From contig JAYJMM010000039.1 in the NCBI GenBank assembly GCA_037349105.1, positions 5,858,501 to 5,922,500 on the forward strand: DNA of 64,000 nt. Reading direction: 5' to 3'. Under the pieces are notes generated by a model. The model made no database searches, was not told the origin of the DNA, and saw only the letters and a program-made list of their open reading frames with translations. Shown here in pieces: positions 39,201 through 48,239 of this stretch (positions are counted from its first letter, which is position 1; the number at the start of each line of letters is the position of its first letter). The stretch is from Limnomonas spitsbergensis. Lineage: Eukaryota > Chlorophyta > Chlorophyceae > Chlamydomonadales. The translations under genes were made by a program, and so were the position numbers.

Positions 39201-42118
39201 AGCGTATACTTTCAAGGGTGGCAACGGTTGCACTCGATTGCTGATGGGGCCCTCAGCAACAGTTTCTTTAACCACCCGGGAGTCACTCTGGCCGAGAAGA
39301 AAACAGCCCTTCGATGGCGACCTGGATGCCTTTGGAATAATAAGGTGGCTTTCAGGTGGGGCAAAAGTACCACCGGCAAATGCCCCTTGTGTGGAGAGCA
39401 TGACAATTTAGGCCATATCACAGGCGCATGCAGGCACCCCGAAATGCAAAAGATGTACATAGTGCGCCACCATGGCACAGGAAGGATCTTGCAGAGGGCT
39501 GTATCGAAAGGCAGCATGGGAGGGGACTTCGTCATGGCAGACCTGGGAACGGCCGAGAAGTGTGAGAGAGCAGGAGCACCAGTCATGCTAATGAATAAAG
39601 TTCCCTCATACTTAAACCCCCGCGCTGAGGCACCAGCACTTGGAGCCTTCCAAGTGAAACAAAAAATGCAGCCTGACATGTTGTTGATGCAAACGAAAGG
39701 AAAAAAGAAGGACGCTGTAGTCCACATTGGGGAATTCAAGCATTGCAGAGGCACCGAGCATGGGGACCTATTAAAAGCCTGCTCAAACCAGCATACCGAC
39801 CTTGTTGAGCTACTAATCTTGAACGGGCACCAGCGAAACAACATAAAAATCATTCCAATCTTGATAGGCACCTCGGGCACTATGGTATATATAATAAACA
39901 CATAATTGACGCCATGAGTGAGGTCCCCTGGGATCTCCGAGTTCCATGCTAAGAAATGCGCCCAGAAAATGCATGTCCACTCGATAAACTTATATTTGCA
40001 TAACATAGTGCAAACCAGACGCAGACTCGAATAGATTCTGCCACAAAAGCTGTCACTGGGCCAACTAAACACACCCATCAGAGAAAACCCCCGTGAGGAA
40101 GTTGCTTCTTTATTTTTTCCTCATGGTGACGGCGCGGATGTGGCTACGGCCCCAAGCTGCGTTGTTTCCTTAACTTCCACATCCAAATAGGGCGTAGCTT
40201 TCTTTCTTTCTTTCTGAGGTACCGTCAAGTGATTGATCCACAATTGCAATGACACGGAGGGAAATGCGCGTATCCCGTACGGGCAGGTCTAATCGCCTAA
40301 ACCTCAGGATCCGTTGAGCATCACGAAGGATTGGAAACCACATGTAGTTCTTATTTCTTACTTAGTACTGACACCGGTGTGGCCCCCCCCGGCCCCCCTC
40401 TCGGCTGGCGAAAAGGGTGACAAAGGCTATCTATTTGGGCCAGCCGCCAGCCGGCTGAGAGTCTGTGACCTCGTTGATCAATGGCAGGCATGCACCAGCC
40501 ACCTTGCAGAAATAAAGAAAAATAGGCCCCTCTAGCGTTGTTCGGGTTCGTTCGGCCCGAAGCCACCTTACATATATTTATGATATCCGACCCTTGAAGG
40601 CTGATATCTGCTCAAAAAGGCTACTGTTTGGAACTGTTTATCTACCGCTTATCATGCTTAAGATACAATTTAGATACATCACGCCCGCGGTCGGTAAAAT
40701 CTGCTGGTGCAGCATGCCCTGCTGTGCTTGTGACCCCAGCCGTAGGCTGATCGAGGTTGGATCAGAGTAGGCCCAGTCAGGGTTACCCAGTACGGCCGTA
40801 TTGGCAAAAATCCCGTACCGTATCCCGTCCCGTCCTGTACATTATTATGTACCGGGTAACCCTGGGCCCAGTGGTCCCGTTTGCCCCTCAAGGGGGAGTG
40901 GCGCGCACTCTAACGAGCATTGACGTGTCATGCTGGAGCAGCGCAAATGCGCAATACAGCATAGAAGGGAATGCATGCTACTCGATCTGGGGGCCGGGGG
41001 CGCCCGCTACATGCCACTCGATCTCAGGGCCGGGGGCGCCCGCTGCATGCCACTCCATCTCGGGGCGTCCGCTGCATGCCACTGGATCTCGGGGCCGAGG
41101 GTGCGCCCGCTACATGCCACTCGATCTCAGGGCCGGGGGCGCCCGCTGCATGCCACTTGATCTCGGGGCTCAGGGCGCCCGCTGCATGCCACTCGATCTC
41201 GGGGCTCGGGGCGCCCGCTGCATGCCACTCGATCTCAGGGCGGGGGTTGCCCGCTGCATGCCACTCCATCTTGGGCCCGGGGGCGCCAGCTACATGCTTC
41301 CAAAACCAGCGCCAACGGATGCTAGGAGGTACAGGCTGGCCAAGTCAAAGGAGGTGCAAGCACGCAGTAGGGTGCACTGACTGTGCATCAAGAGCTTGCA
41401 GATGCCGCGTGATTTCGTGTATATGGGGGCGAGTAGTCATGCCTGTCATTATTTATCGAAGTGTTTTTCGTGTAGTCATCCTGCTGGTGGCCTCAGGCCA
41501 TCAGACCAATTTGAGGCAAACGCTTTACGACGACCTCCTCTCGGATCGCAAGCTTTTTACAGTTCTATCCAGTCAGTTCCAAGGGAGAATAGGATCCTCA
41601 ATAAGTATGTCGGGTGGGATCAGATCTCAGTCCCAGGACGGACCAGGACGGACCGCACCTACCACAGGATCATCATCGCCGGCGGGTGCATGGCACATCC
41701 TCCGTCGTTGGGCACGCACCTTATGCACAACTCACATACGGTCCAACCAACACAACGACCGCGAGAGATCTGTTCATTAGCACCCACCTAGGTCTTTCGT
41801 AATGGAGTCTCCGAAGGCCAGGACCGTGACCGCCTCCCCCCGTGCCAGTTTGTCCAAGAAGGGACGAATCTGACTGTAGTCGCCCACAACCGAGTGCCCG
41901 GCGCTCAGGTCGGCCTTGTCCCAGAAACGTGGGATGCCCAGATTCCGAAGTCCTTGCGCTCCAAAATAGTTCCAATCGTTGATATTAGCAGGGATCTTCG
42001 CACCCGCAGCTTGCATATCACTTAAAACACTCAAAAAGAAAGCAAACAGCAACAAACATATCCTGGTGCGCGTCTGCAGCATGGTCGACACATTCACGTG
42101 CATGAAGAACAGCCGCAT
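36265..42118 (-). CDS. secreted SGNH/GDSL-type hydrolase, four exons, 562 residues
   Basis: Exons on the minus strand: 42118-41788, 38400-37799, 37425-36766 and 36360-36265. They sum to 1689 bp with all phases consistent and a TGA stop. The N-terminus has a signal-peptide-like hydrophobic run (CLLLFAFFLSVLSDMQAAG, about residues 21-40). AFGDSITKD (Ser105) is the block I nucleophile motif of SGNH esterases. NLGIPGHT (about 166-173) fits the block III region, and SDTVHPSMIG gives Asp336 and His339 of block V. So the catalytic triad is present, and the protein probably hydrolyses an ester or acyl group in the secretory pathway or cell wall; the substrate is unknown. The C-terminal third resembles an appended beta-rich domain. 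Met6 and Met13 are alternative starts. Intron 1 (3.4 kb) contains a LINE fragment, a hAT MITE and tandem arrays. Each intron is flanked by AGGT-containing direct repeats. Confidence 0.8.
36361..36765. repeat. intron 3 of the hydrolase gene with a GCATGGCAATGCATGGCC minisatellite
   Basis: From 36385 to 36625 there are about seven degenerate units of 29-34 bp (GCATGGC(A/C)(A/G)TGCATGGCC(A/G)AGAG). The donor is CAG|GTGGGTTTC (minus, 36765) and the acceptor CTGAAG|GTGCTGG (36361). Confidence 0.8.
37426..37798. repeat. intron 2 of the hydrolase gene, TTAGGG/GTGTGTGCTTAGGG repeat
   Basis: About nine degenerate units on the plus strand combine GTGTGTGCTTAGGG with GGTTTAGG(A/G)GAGCAG. On the minus strand the units read CTGCTCTCCTAAACCC and resemble the 3' end of the intron (TTGCTCTCCTACCTCAAG), so the acceptor region itself seems to have been amplified. 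Confidence 0.75.
38401..39125. repeat. 22-bp minisatellite ATCCATGCAGTGGCCATGTGAG in hydrolase intron 1
   Basis: About 18-20 units lie from 38575 to 38995, nearly perfect in the middle and diverged at both ends. 38401-38570 and 38996-39125 are plain intron DNA. Confidence 0.92.
39126..39907 (+). mobile_element. 5'-truncated LINE 3' end: C-terminal zinc knuckle and restriction-like endonuclease
   Basis: After a TGA at 39123 the plus frame is open for about 259 codons. It carries CPLCGEHDNLGHITGACRHP, a CCHC knuckle of the type found near the C-terminus of non-LTR retrotransposons. Next come QPDMLLMQ, IGEFKHCRGTEHGD, SNQHTDLVELL and IPILIGTSGTMVY. This order (P-D, then E-x-K, then Q-H) fits the PD-(D/E)XK restriction-like endonuclease of R2-like and Dualen/RandI-like elements; the latter are known from Chlamydomonas. 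The reverse transcriptase is missing. The fragment lies in intron 1 of the hydrolase gene on the opposite strand. The 3' end of the element was not defined; the following 170 bp may be its UTR. Confidence 0.75.
39908..40777. other. hydrolase intron 1, unassigned part
   Basis: There is a (TTTC)n tract at 40198-40216 and the dispersed TTGTTTCCT segment at 40150-40215. Short frames at 40314-40535 are not recognisable. Nothing else was seen. Confidence 0.4.
40778..40864. mobile_element. 87-bp hAT-type MITE with perfect 8-bp target-site duplication
   Basis: The element begins CAGGGTTACCCAGTACGG and ends TACCGGGTAACCCTG, an 11-bp perfect terminal inverted repeat (CAGGGTTACCC). It is flanked by GGCCCAGT at 40770-40777 and again at 40865-40872. 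CAGGG termini and 8-bp duplications are typical of the hAT superfamily. No coding capacity. It shares its left end with the longer element at 43553-44699. Confidence 0.88.
40970..41295. repeat. tandem repeat of GCATGCCACTCGATCTCGGG units
   Basis: About eight units of 34-50 bp carry GGGGGCGCCCGCTGCATGCC and CACTCGATCTC. Several frames are open on both strands; they are treated as non-coding because the hydrolase intron continues to 41787. 41296-41787 holds nothing I recognise. Confidence 0.85.
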
Positions 42119-42371
42119 TAAAAGAAAGGAAAGGAAAGGAAGGAACTCCGTATTTTATGGCGTGGATTTGAGGATGGCAAAGTGTGCTCACAGACTAGCC
42201 GCACTTAAGCGATCGCCTCTCGAAAGAGGGCATGTGCACCCGCAACTTTTGGTTTGGGGGCCCCTTTTTATTCACCAACCGATTCGCACACCAGATGGTG
42301 CACTCGGGACCATGTCGTTATTCAGGTAAGTCTGTCACTCAAAGACCGTCACTCAAACTCTAATACCGTAC
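42119..42371 (-). promoter_or_regulatory. upstream region of the SGNH hydrolase gene
   Basis: Directly upstream of the ATG (minus strand) is a TTTCCTTTCCTTTC pyrimidine tract (42119-42145). The next 200 bp carry no clear core promoter element. From 42322 a dispersed repeat starts (GTAAGTCTGTCACTCAAA), which has an uninterrupted inverted relative at 58.2 kb. Confidence 0.35.
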
Positions 42372-42447
42372 AGGGCGGGTCATATGTATGATGTATCGTA
42401 AAAACGTGGACAGGCCCAGCAGTGCAAGGAGGTTTGGTCATGACTTG

Positions 42448-43210
42448 GGCTGTGTTTCCATTGGAGTTTGAGGTGAGCAGTCGGGCAGGTCGGTTTTGTT
42501 CGGTCCGCGCCAAGGTTTAAGCCCGAGGTGGAGACCACCACAGAAAAATCCGGCCTTCGTTTCCATTGCATGTCCGGGGTGGCCGATTCGCATTCAAGAA
42601 CCTCACAGGCTAAGATTTTCGAAATGTCGCAGCATTCCTTGGTAGTTGTTAAGTCGCGTTTGTAGTGCTGCTGCAAAACGAATCGCGCTATCGGCTTGTC
42701 CATGCGTATTGGCATTGGGCGCAGCTGGCAACGCTCTTTTGAACTTTCTGCACCTATGTAGCTTGAACACGTAGATCAAAGCAACCAGTGGTGCTTAAGT
42801 ATACTATTGCTTTATTTTGGTTCAGTTGCGCATGCTGCAACGCAACGACGGGGTAGAAAATCGTCACGTGAGGTTCCGTGGGCCGGGACAGCCGACAGTC
42901 AACTTCCATCGAACCAGCAGAGTTTATCAGCGGTATGAATACAGGAGAATGAGCACAGGGCTCAAAAAACAAGGCTGCGAAGTATTGTCCAGCTGGCGTT
43001 TGGGGTGGATGTCACCCAAACTCACTTCGGGTCTCGGACCCGAAGTGGATTTGGGTAAGTTTGGGCAGAAGAGTCTGTGAAACCAACCGTCGACAGTACT
43101 AGATCCGGTCGTGTTTCGACGTCCAATGGGAACGTTTTCGTCGGGGTGGCACAGCTGGCGCCTAGCTGGCAGCCCACCCCGACGTCAAAACAGCCAATGG
43201 AAACACAGCC
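42448..43210. mobile_element. 763-bp non-autonomous element with 17-bp TIR GGCTGTGTTTCCATTGG
   Basis: The perfect TIR GGCTGTGTTTCCATTGG (42448-42464) is matched by its complement at 43194-43210. TTG flanks both sides (42445-42447, 43211-43213) as a 3-bp duplication. Such a TIR and 3-bp duplication would fit a PIF/Harbinger-like MITE, though TTG is not the usual TWA target. Inside are two hairpins: CACTTCGGGTC-TCG-GACCCGAAGTG (43022-43046) and a CGTCGGGGTGG/CCACCCCGACG stem (43139-43184). Confidence 0.7.
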
Positions 43211-43552
43211 TTGATATCAGTTACACATTGATCTTCTCTCTCCCCCCGCCTAGAGCCGGGGTCCATGTTCTTGCCCCCTCACATAGGAGGATGGCATGGC
43301 TGCACCATGGCCAAGGCTGTGCATGGTAGCTGGAAATGAGCCTAGTCATTCCCTACCAGCCCCACGTGGCCGAGCATTCAACAGGGCCCAATGGGTATGC
43401 ACTGTTCTAAACTAATACGGATAGGCACCAACTGTCCCTTGAGATAATCAAACGCAAACACAAACACAGACATCATAGCAATCAGACAAGTATGGAGTGA
43501 ATTCCAATCCATCAAAGACAGCCCTGATGTGGGCCACATGGAAGGCCATATC

Positions 43553-44699
43553 CAGGGTTACTCAGTACGGACCGTATTGGCCTAAAATCCCGTACTGTAT
43601 CCGTACCGCACCGTACCGTTTGCAACACGGCCAAGTACGGTCGCCATTTCCTACACTGCATGGCTGCTTGAGAGCATAATGCAAATATCAGCCAGGCATA
43701 TCAGATATTATCAGGATAGAGGTAGAGGCATCGCTAAGAACAAGTCCTAGGAAGGCATAGACTGATGCGCATTGGATTTTGCAGCCGTCATCGAAGGCTG
43801 GCCAGGCCAAGAGTATGCGATGCGAATTTTGCGACAATACTATCGTCGGCACTAAGCGATTTACCACTAGTTTTAAGGTACTGCTCGATTGCGCAGCTCC
43901 CACGTCTGACAAGTCCACACAGTCCACAGTCCACACCTCCAGGACATCAAAATATACGTAAACTCGCTCGCTTCTAGAGGTAAAGAGGCATTCGTTGCTC
44001 GTAAAAGCCTAAGTCTACCCCCAAACTTAGTGGCAATGAGACACAACTTGGCGCCAAGTCACAATCCAAAGCTGCATGGAGGGAAGAGGCAAGGAGGAGT
44101 AGGAGCCCATGAGTCCAGGACTCCTAGGAGAGAGGCAAGACACAGGAGCTCCGTGTCTCCTAACGAAGTGATTTTCATGCATGCTATGCAATGATGCAAC
44201 TCAGCAACTCTGCAAGGTGATTCTGAGGCCTCTTGTTTCTATATTCCTGCATGTAAAATTTCATCTGCCATGCTGGTGGGTAGCGTTTATATGGGCTGGC
44301 TGAATTGCTGAAATGCTGAATGGCATGTTGGAACATTGTAATAGCGATGTGTGAGGAGTTTGGGGTTGCATCCGAGGTTGCATCAATGATCATATTTTTT
44401 TCTAGCATGTCAGCATGGTAAATCTGCATGCATGCATGGAGATCCTTGGTGGTTATTTGGGGGCCATGCAAAATTGCAAGGGGGCTGTCATGCAGCCATG
44501 CAGTATGTCAGGATGTGCATGGGGTCAAACAGCCATGGGAGTGTTGCATGCATGTGTTTCTCTTGGATCCTTCTGTCTTGGGCTTTGAAAATGTAGGGAA
44601 ATCTTGGACCGTACTGCCCTACCGTATTGTCCCTTTCGTCCGTACCGTATCCGTACCGTACCGTATTTCCGTACCGTGTTTCCGTACCGGGTTACCCTG
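43553..44699. mobile_element. 1147-bp hAT-like element with 8-bp TSD
   Basis: The left end CAGGGTTACTCAGTACGG and the complement of the right end, CAGGGTAACCCGGTACGG, agree at 15 of 18 positions. Flanks are GCCATATC (43545-43552) and GTCATATC (44700-44707), a 7/8 duplication. Both ends have repeated CCGTACCGTAT subterminal words. A plus-strand stretch near 43800-43890 reads KSMRCEFCDNTIVGTKRF, reminiscent of the start of a BED zinc finger found at the N-terminus of hAT transposases, but it soon ends. No full transposase is present, so the copy is non-autonomous. Confidence 0.8.
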
Positions 44700-45086
44700 G
44701 TCATATCTGCATGTTGGATTGGCCAAATGACCCAGGGAAGGTGGTAATGCCTCCGTCTATGCCCCACCTACACCCACCAAAGGTATCACCTTAACCGGGT
44801 CTTGGCCACTTTTCAGGCTCAGCCGCCGCAAGTTTGGTACCCAAGTTTTTGGCATCCAACTGCCATTCGGATTCAAATGATACCCCAACATACCTCAATG
44901 AACCGTGTATGGCAAGCTGATTACAGCACTTGACGATGTAACAACCCACCAGGTCGATCGAGGCAGTTCCTAGAGAGATTACTTCAAATTGCACTTGGTA
45001 CTCCTAGTGTGAACCAGGTTGGGACGGCGGGTCAAACCTCAGTACCCCTACGTGTCGATACATACACGGTCAGGCAGACCCGCCCT

Positions 45087-45326
45087 ATACGTATACTAGA
45101 TTTCTTTCAACCACATTAGAGATCGCCCAACGTCATACGCTTAGGGTACGCTTAGGGTGTAGGACAGCCAGCCCAAGAATTGATGCGCCTCGCTCAGCCA
45201 ACATTGACATACTTCGTGAGTCGATCAAGCAATTTTAGGTGGACACCTAAGCCTACATAAAACGCCGAAGGAGTTCAGGGTTGGGAGTTAGTTTGGCCAT
45301 CAATAGACACCTTGAAGCAACGTACC
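45087..45326. repeat. second half of a split dispersed repeat
   Basis: TAGATTTCTTTCAACCACAT and AGAGATCGCCCAACGTCATA (45094-45132) continue the repeat interrupted at 42371. The rest, up to the KDZ-type element, is unique-looking. Confidence 0.6.
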
Positions 45327-45439
45327 AGTCAGGTCACCTGTAAGTGACCATCCACACAAGGGGGGATGCCGATGGGTGGAAAAGGGGGGGACGACGGATA
45401 TTCATAAATCATAATGCCAGTTAATTAACTTCTTCAATT

Positions 45440-46090
45440 AAGAACGCTGTCGTCGTTCCAGCTGACCATCAGGCTAATACTGCCACTCCTTCAAATCGTA
45501 GCTTGTTGAACAGTCAAAGTGACAGATCGAGGACCCTGGACAACAAGGCGCAGGAATTCGTCAGTCAAGATAGCGCTTCCTGTGGTGTGCTCCTCCTCTG
45601 GACCGAGCGAACAAAGGTCGACACCTGCCTTGCCCGAGCGTATGGAAGCGTCTTCGCCAAGGACTGGCCGGCTCAGAGCGTCGACAATCTCATCATGTTT
45701 TTGCGGCGAATCTTCAGATTCTACCATCCACAGCACTAGAATGGTCCTGACGATGCTGACGCCGTGAGGCTGCTGGGACAGCTCGACACCTGGCGCGACG
45801 TGCAGCTCACTGATGAAGTGGCTCCCGGATTCTTCCAGTACCTCGAGGAGAAGAGGGTCCTCCCTTTGACCGCTGAGCTTCACCCAGCATGGGCTGCATA
45901 CAAGAAACAGCTACACCACCAGGAGCTTCACCATGTTGGGAAGCTTGTCCACCGCAATCAACGAGAGCGTGGCCTCCATCCACTCACGGCGGTGACCATC
46001 TTGCATGTACCTCATCAACTTGCTCGGACCCTGAGAAGGTGCAAGAGAACACCTTTCCACTCCTGCCAAAATATCAGGATGAGGAAGTGT
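45440..46090 (+). pseudogene. second ORF of the KDZ-type element, interrupted by TAG
   Basis: One plus frame is open on both sides of a single TAG at 45737-45739. Upstream it reads TKVDTCLARAYGSVFAKDW and ends IFRFYHPQH. Downstream it continues in the same frame with NGPDDADAVRLLGQLDTWRD and VAPGFFQYLEEK, for about 110 more codons. It runs opposite to the transposase gene inside the same TIRs. I do not recognise the family. Minus frames are also partly open here, so strand choice is tentative. Confidence 0.35.
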
Positions 46091-46347
46091 GGAAGGTGCT
46101 GCGGTTCCGGGGCACGTAGCTACATTGGATCAGCAGGGGTGGCAGCATGGCAGTCTGGCAGCGGGTGACAGGGGTGGCAGGGGTACAGGGTGTGGCAGGG
46201 GTGGCAGGGGTACATGGTGTGGCAGGGGTACAGGGTATGGCAGGGGTACAGGGTGTGGCCTCGTTAATGGCCTGGGGTAATGTATGGCCTACAAAGGTCC
46301 GCATAGCTCCGCAGGTTGAGTTGGCCCTGACCCTCTAGCTCCCTGAC

Positions 46348-47497
46348 CTCAGCCTCCGCACCGTTGCTGGAAAAGTAGGATGCAATGTTGGGATGTATGT
46401 GCCTTGTGGCCAACCCGGACTTCCGGAAGTGGTTGCACTTGGTCACGGCATCACATGAGGCACCCCTGAGGTAGGGTACCGCACATGGAGCGATATCTGC
46501 GAGGAAGCATATGCTCAGCGACCCTCACGATTCATCATAATGCATGCTCAATCTTCCCACCTTCCGGTGCATGGGCACAGATAGGGCAGTCGCCATACGC
46601 GCCGGTGTCAACGCCTGCCACACCCAAGTAGGACAAACTGTCCAGCTCTGTTATCATGGGCAGATAGCCTCCGCTGTATGCATCTTGAAAGCTGGAGGCC
46701 GTGATGTGTTTGGAGGCGTCACACCAAGTCTCGTGTCCGCCGGAGAGCGAGCTCAGAAATGCTGCGATGGAAGTCAAACAACAAGGAGTTAGTTAAATGC
46801 ATCACAACCACTGTCTAAACCTCCTCACACCTGTGGATGACAAGCCCTCATGGCCGAGCCTCCTGTACAGTTGAAGGAGCTGCAACTCAAACCAAACTTG
46901 AGGCAGCGTTGGAGTGCTAGGGAAGCAACCAAAAGCTAGAGGAGAGGGAGCGATCTTCTTGTTGCAGCATGTGCACTGCCAATCATGGAGATTGAGCTTG
47001 AAGACACAGGTCCGGCCATAGTAAGTGACCTCCCCAGCAGGCAAGCGGGTAAAGCCCCGCTGCGAGTCTTGCTCGCATTTGCTGCATGCAGGTGGCTGCC
47101 AGCTGTCCACCTCATCTTGCAGTCTCTCCCTCAGGCCTTCTGCTTCCCTCTTACTCCTAGTCAGATTGACTGGCAGGCTGTCACAGTACTTGCCTCTGCA
47201 ATCTGCAATGCCACACCTCCATGCTTCATGCTGAGTCCCACAACGTAGCCCCCACGTGGAGGGCTCCTCCACATCATCCTCTGCTTCGTCATAGCGAGCT
47301 GTGTCTGCTGCCTCTGCTTCTGCTGCTATCCTTGCTGCTGTTGCAGCTGCTGTACCCCGTTGTTGCGTCGATCGCGAGGGTCCTGCTGTGCCGCTTCCCT
47401 TAGGTCGGCCAATCCTCGGTGCGGCATACTGGGGAGAGTTTGTCGGTATGTATACTGATGATAAGTTTCTTTTAGATCCTTTCGGTTTGTCAGACAT
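46348..47497 (-). CDS. N-terminal part of a KDZ-type transposase with CxC cysteine cluster
   Basis: Three exons on the minus strand, phases consistent: 47497-46831, 46761-46561 and 46496-46348. The start is the ATG giving MSDKPKGSK. A basic, Ala-rich N-terminus is followed by cysteine pairs (GLRCGTQHEAWRC, IADCRGKYC, PACSKC, WQCTCC). Then come FGCFPSTPTLPQVWFELQLL and STAFLSSLSG, which recall the CxC domain and the following helix of KDZ transposases, and YGDCPICAHAPE. Family members are normally around 1000 residues or more; here about 340 are left. The D-containing RNase H-like catalytic region expected after the CPxC motif is absent. The last exon may run on to a TAA near 46264 instead of splicing at 46347. 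Probably not an active enzyme. Confidence 0.65.
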
Positions 47498-47712
47498 TCT
47501 ATGTCTCGAGCACTGGACACCCAATGCCTTATGCGAGTTGCTATGAGAGTCCGACAGTGACCATAGTATTAATAAGAATGCTACTGATTGTAATAGCATT
47601 GGCGTTTAGAATGAAGCAGAATAATTAAAGGAGTTAATGAATATCCGTCGTCCCCCCCTTTTCCACCCATCGGCATCCCCCCTTGTGTGGATGGTCACTT
47701 ACAGGTGACCTG

Positions 47713-47991
47713 ACTTCCTTTGCTTTCCTTTCTTTTAATGCGGCTGTTCTTCATGCACGTGAATGTGTCGACCATGCTGCAGACGCGCACCAGGATATGT
47801 TTGTTGCTGCTTGCTTTCTTTTTGAGTGTTTTGAGTGATATGCTAGCTGCGGGTGCGAAGATCCCTGCTGATATCAACGATTGGAACTATTTTGGAGCGC
47901 AAGGACTTCGGAATCTGGGCATCCCACGTTTCTGGGACAAGGCCGACCTGAGCGCCGGGCACTCGGTTGTGGGCGACTACAGTCAGATTCG
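47713..47991 (+). pseudogene. inverted copy of SGNH hydrolase exon 1, cut before the catalytic motif
   Basis: The 279 bp match the complement of 41866-42142, the hydrolase upstream tract plus exon 1. There are four differences in the 254 bp after the ATG (47738). The copy encodes the signal peptide and HSVVGDYSQIR, then breaks exactly before the segment holding GDSI. Fused sequence keeps the frame open to 48241. The left edge abuts the right TIR of the KDZ-type element. It is not a working hydrolase; the fused ORF could make a short secreted peptide, but nothing shows that it does. Confidence 0.85.
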
Positions 47992-48239
47992 AACGTACTG
48001 CGCCACAGGGCGAAATCGAGTAGCGAGAATCAAATTCATCGATGCGGAAGAACTCTTTGAAGACACCATGGATGCCCAGCCCAGGAGTAGCTCAACCAGG
48101 AGAAGGAGGACGAGGGTTTTGGATTATTTCGATTACTCCTGGCTGCTGATGTCGAAATGGCCTTACACGCAACAGCAACATGTCTCAAGCAGGCAGTTAC
48201 CGGCACAATGCGGGCAGGACAGCAGATATCAGATGCCGT

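Larger units (their letters stand above)
42372..45086. mobile_element. 2.7-kb insertion with 10-bp TIR AGGGCGGGTC, host to nested elements
   Basis: AGGGCGGGTC at 42372 and its complement GACCCGCCCT at 45077-45086 bound a block. The block splits a dispersed repeat that is intact in inverse orientation at 58190-58280. The left flank reads CACTCAAACTCTAATACCG, the right flank GTATACTAGATTTCTTTCAA; at 58.2 kb the same words are joined. The duplicated target is only 2-3 bp (AC or TAC). No transposase was recognised. Confidence 0.6.
45327..47715. mobile_element. 2.39-kb KDZ (Kyakuja-Dileera-Zisupton)-type DNA transposon, internally deleted
   Basis: Perfect 79-bp terminal inverted repeats: 45327-45405 starts AGTCAGGTCACCTGTAAGTG and 47637-47715 is its exact complement, including G-runs of 6 and 7. 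The minus strand encodes a CxC-type cysteine-rich N-terminus like that of KDZ transposases, so the class assignment rests on both TIR and protein. The catalytic part is missing. A short 20-bp GTGGCAGGGGTACAGG repeat lies at 46145-46262. No convincing target-site duplication was found, which suggests a rearranged flank. Perfect TIRs suggest recent activity. Confidence 0.75.

Noticed and set aside
39212..40078. 288-codon minus-strand ORF
   Set aside because: It is the antisense shadow of the LINE endonuclease frame, which carries clear motifs on the plus strand.
45491..45883. 130-codon minus-strand ORF in the KDZ-type element as the transposase C-terminus
   Set aside because: I saw no catalytic motif. 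The plus frame over the same DNA is longer if the single TAG is ignored. The strand remains uncertain.
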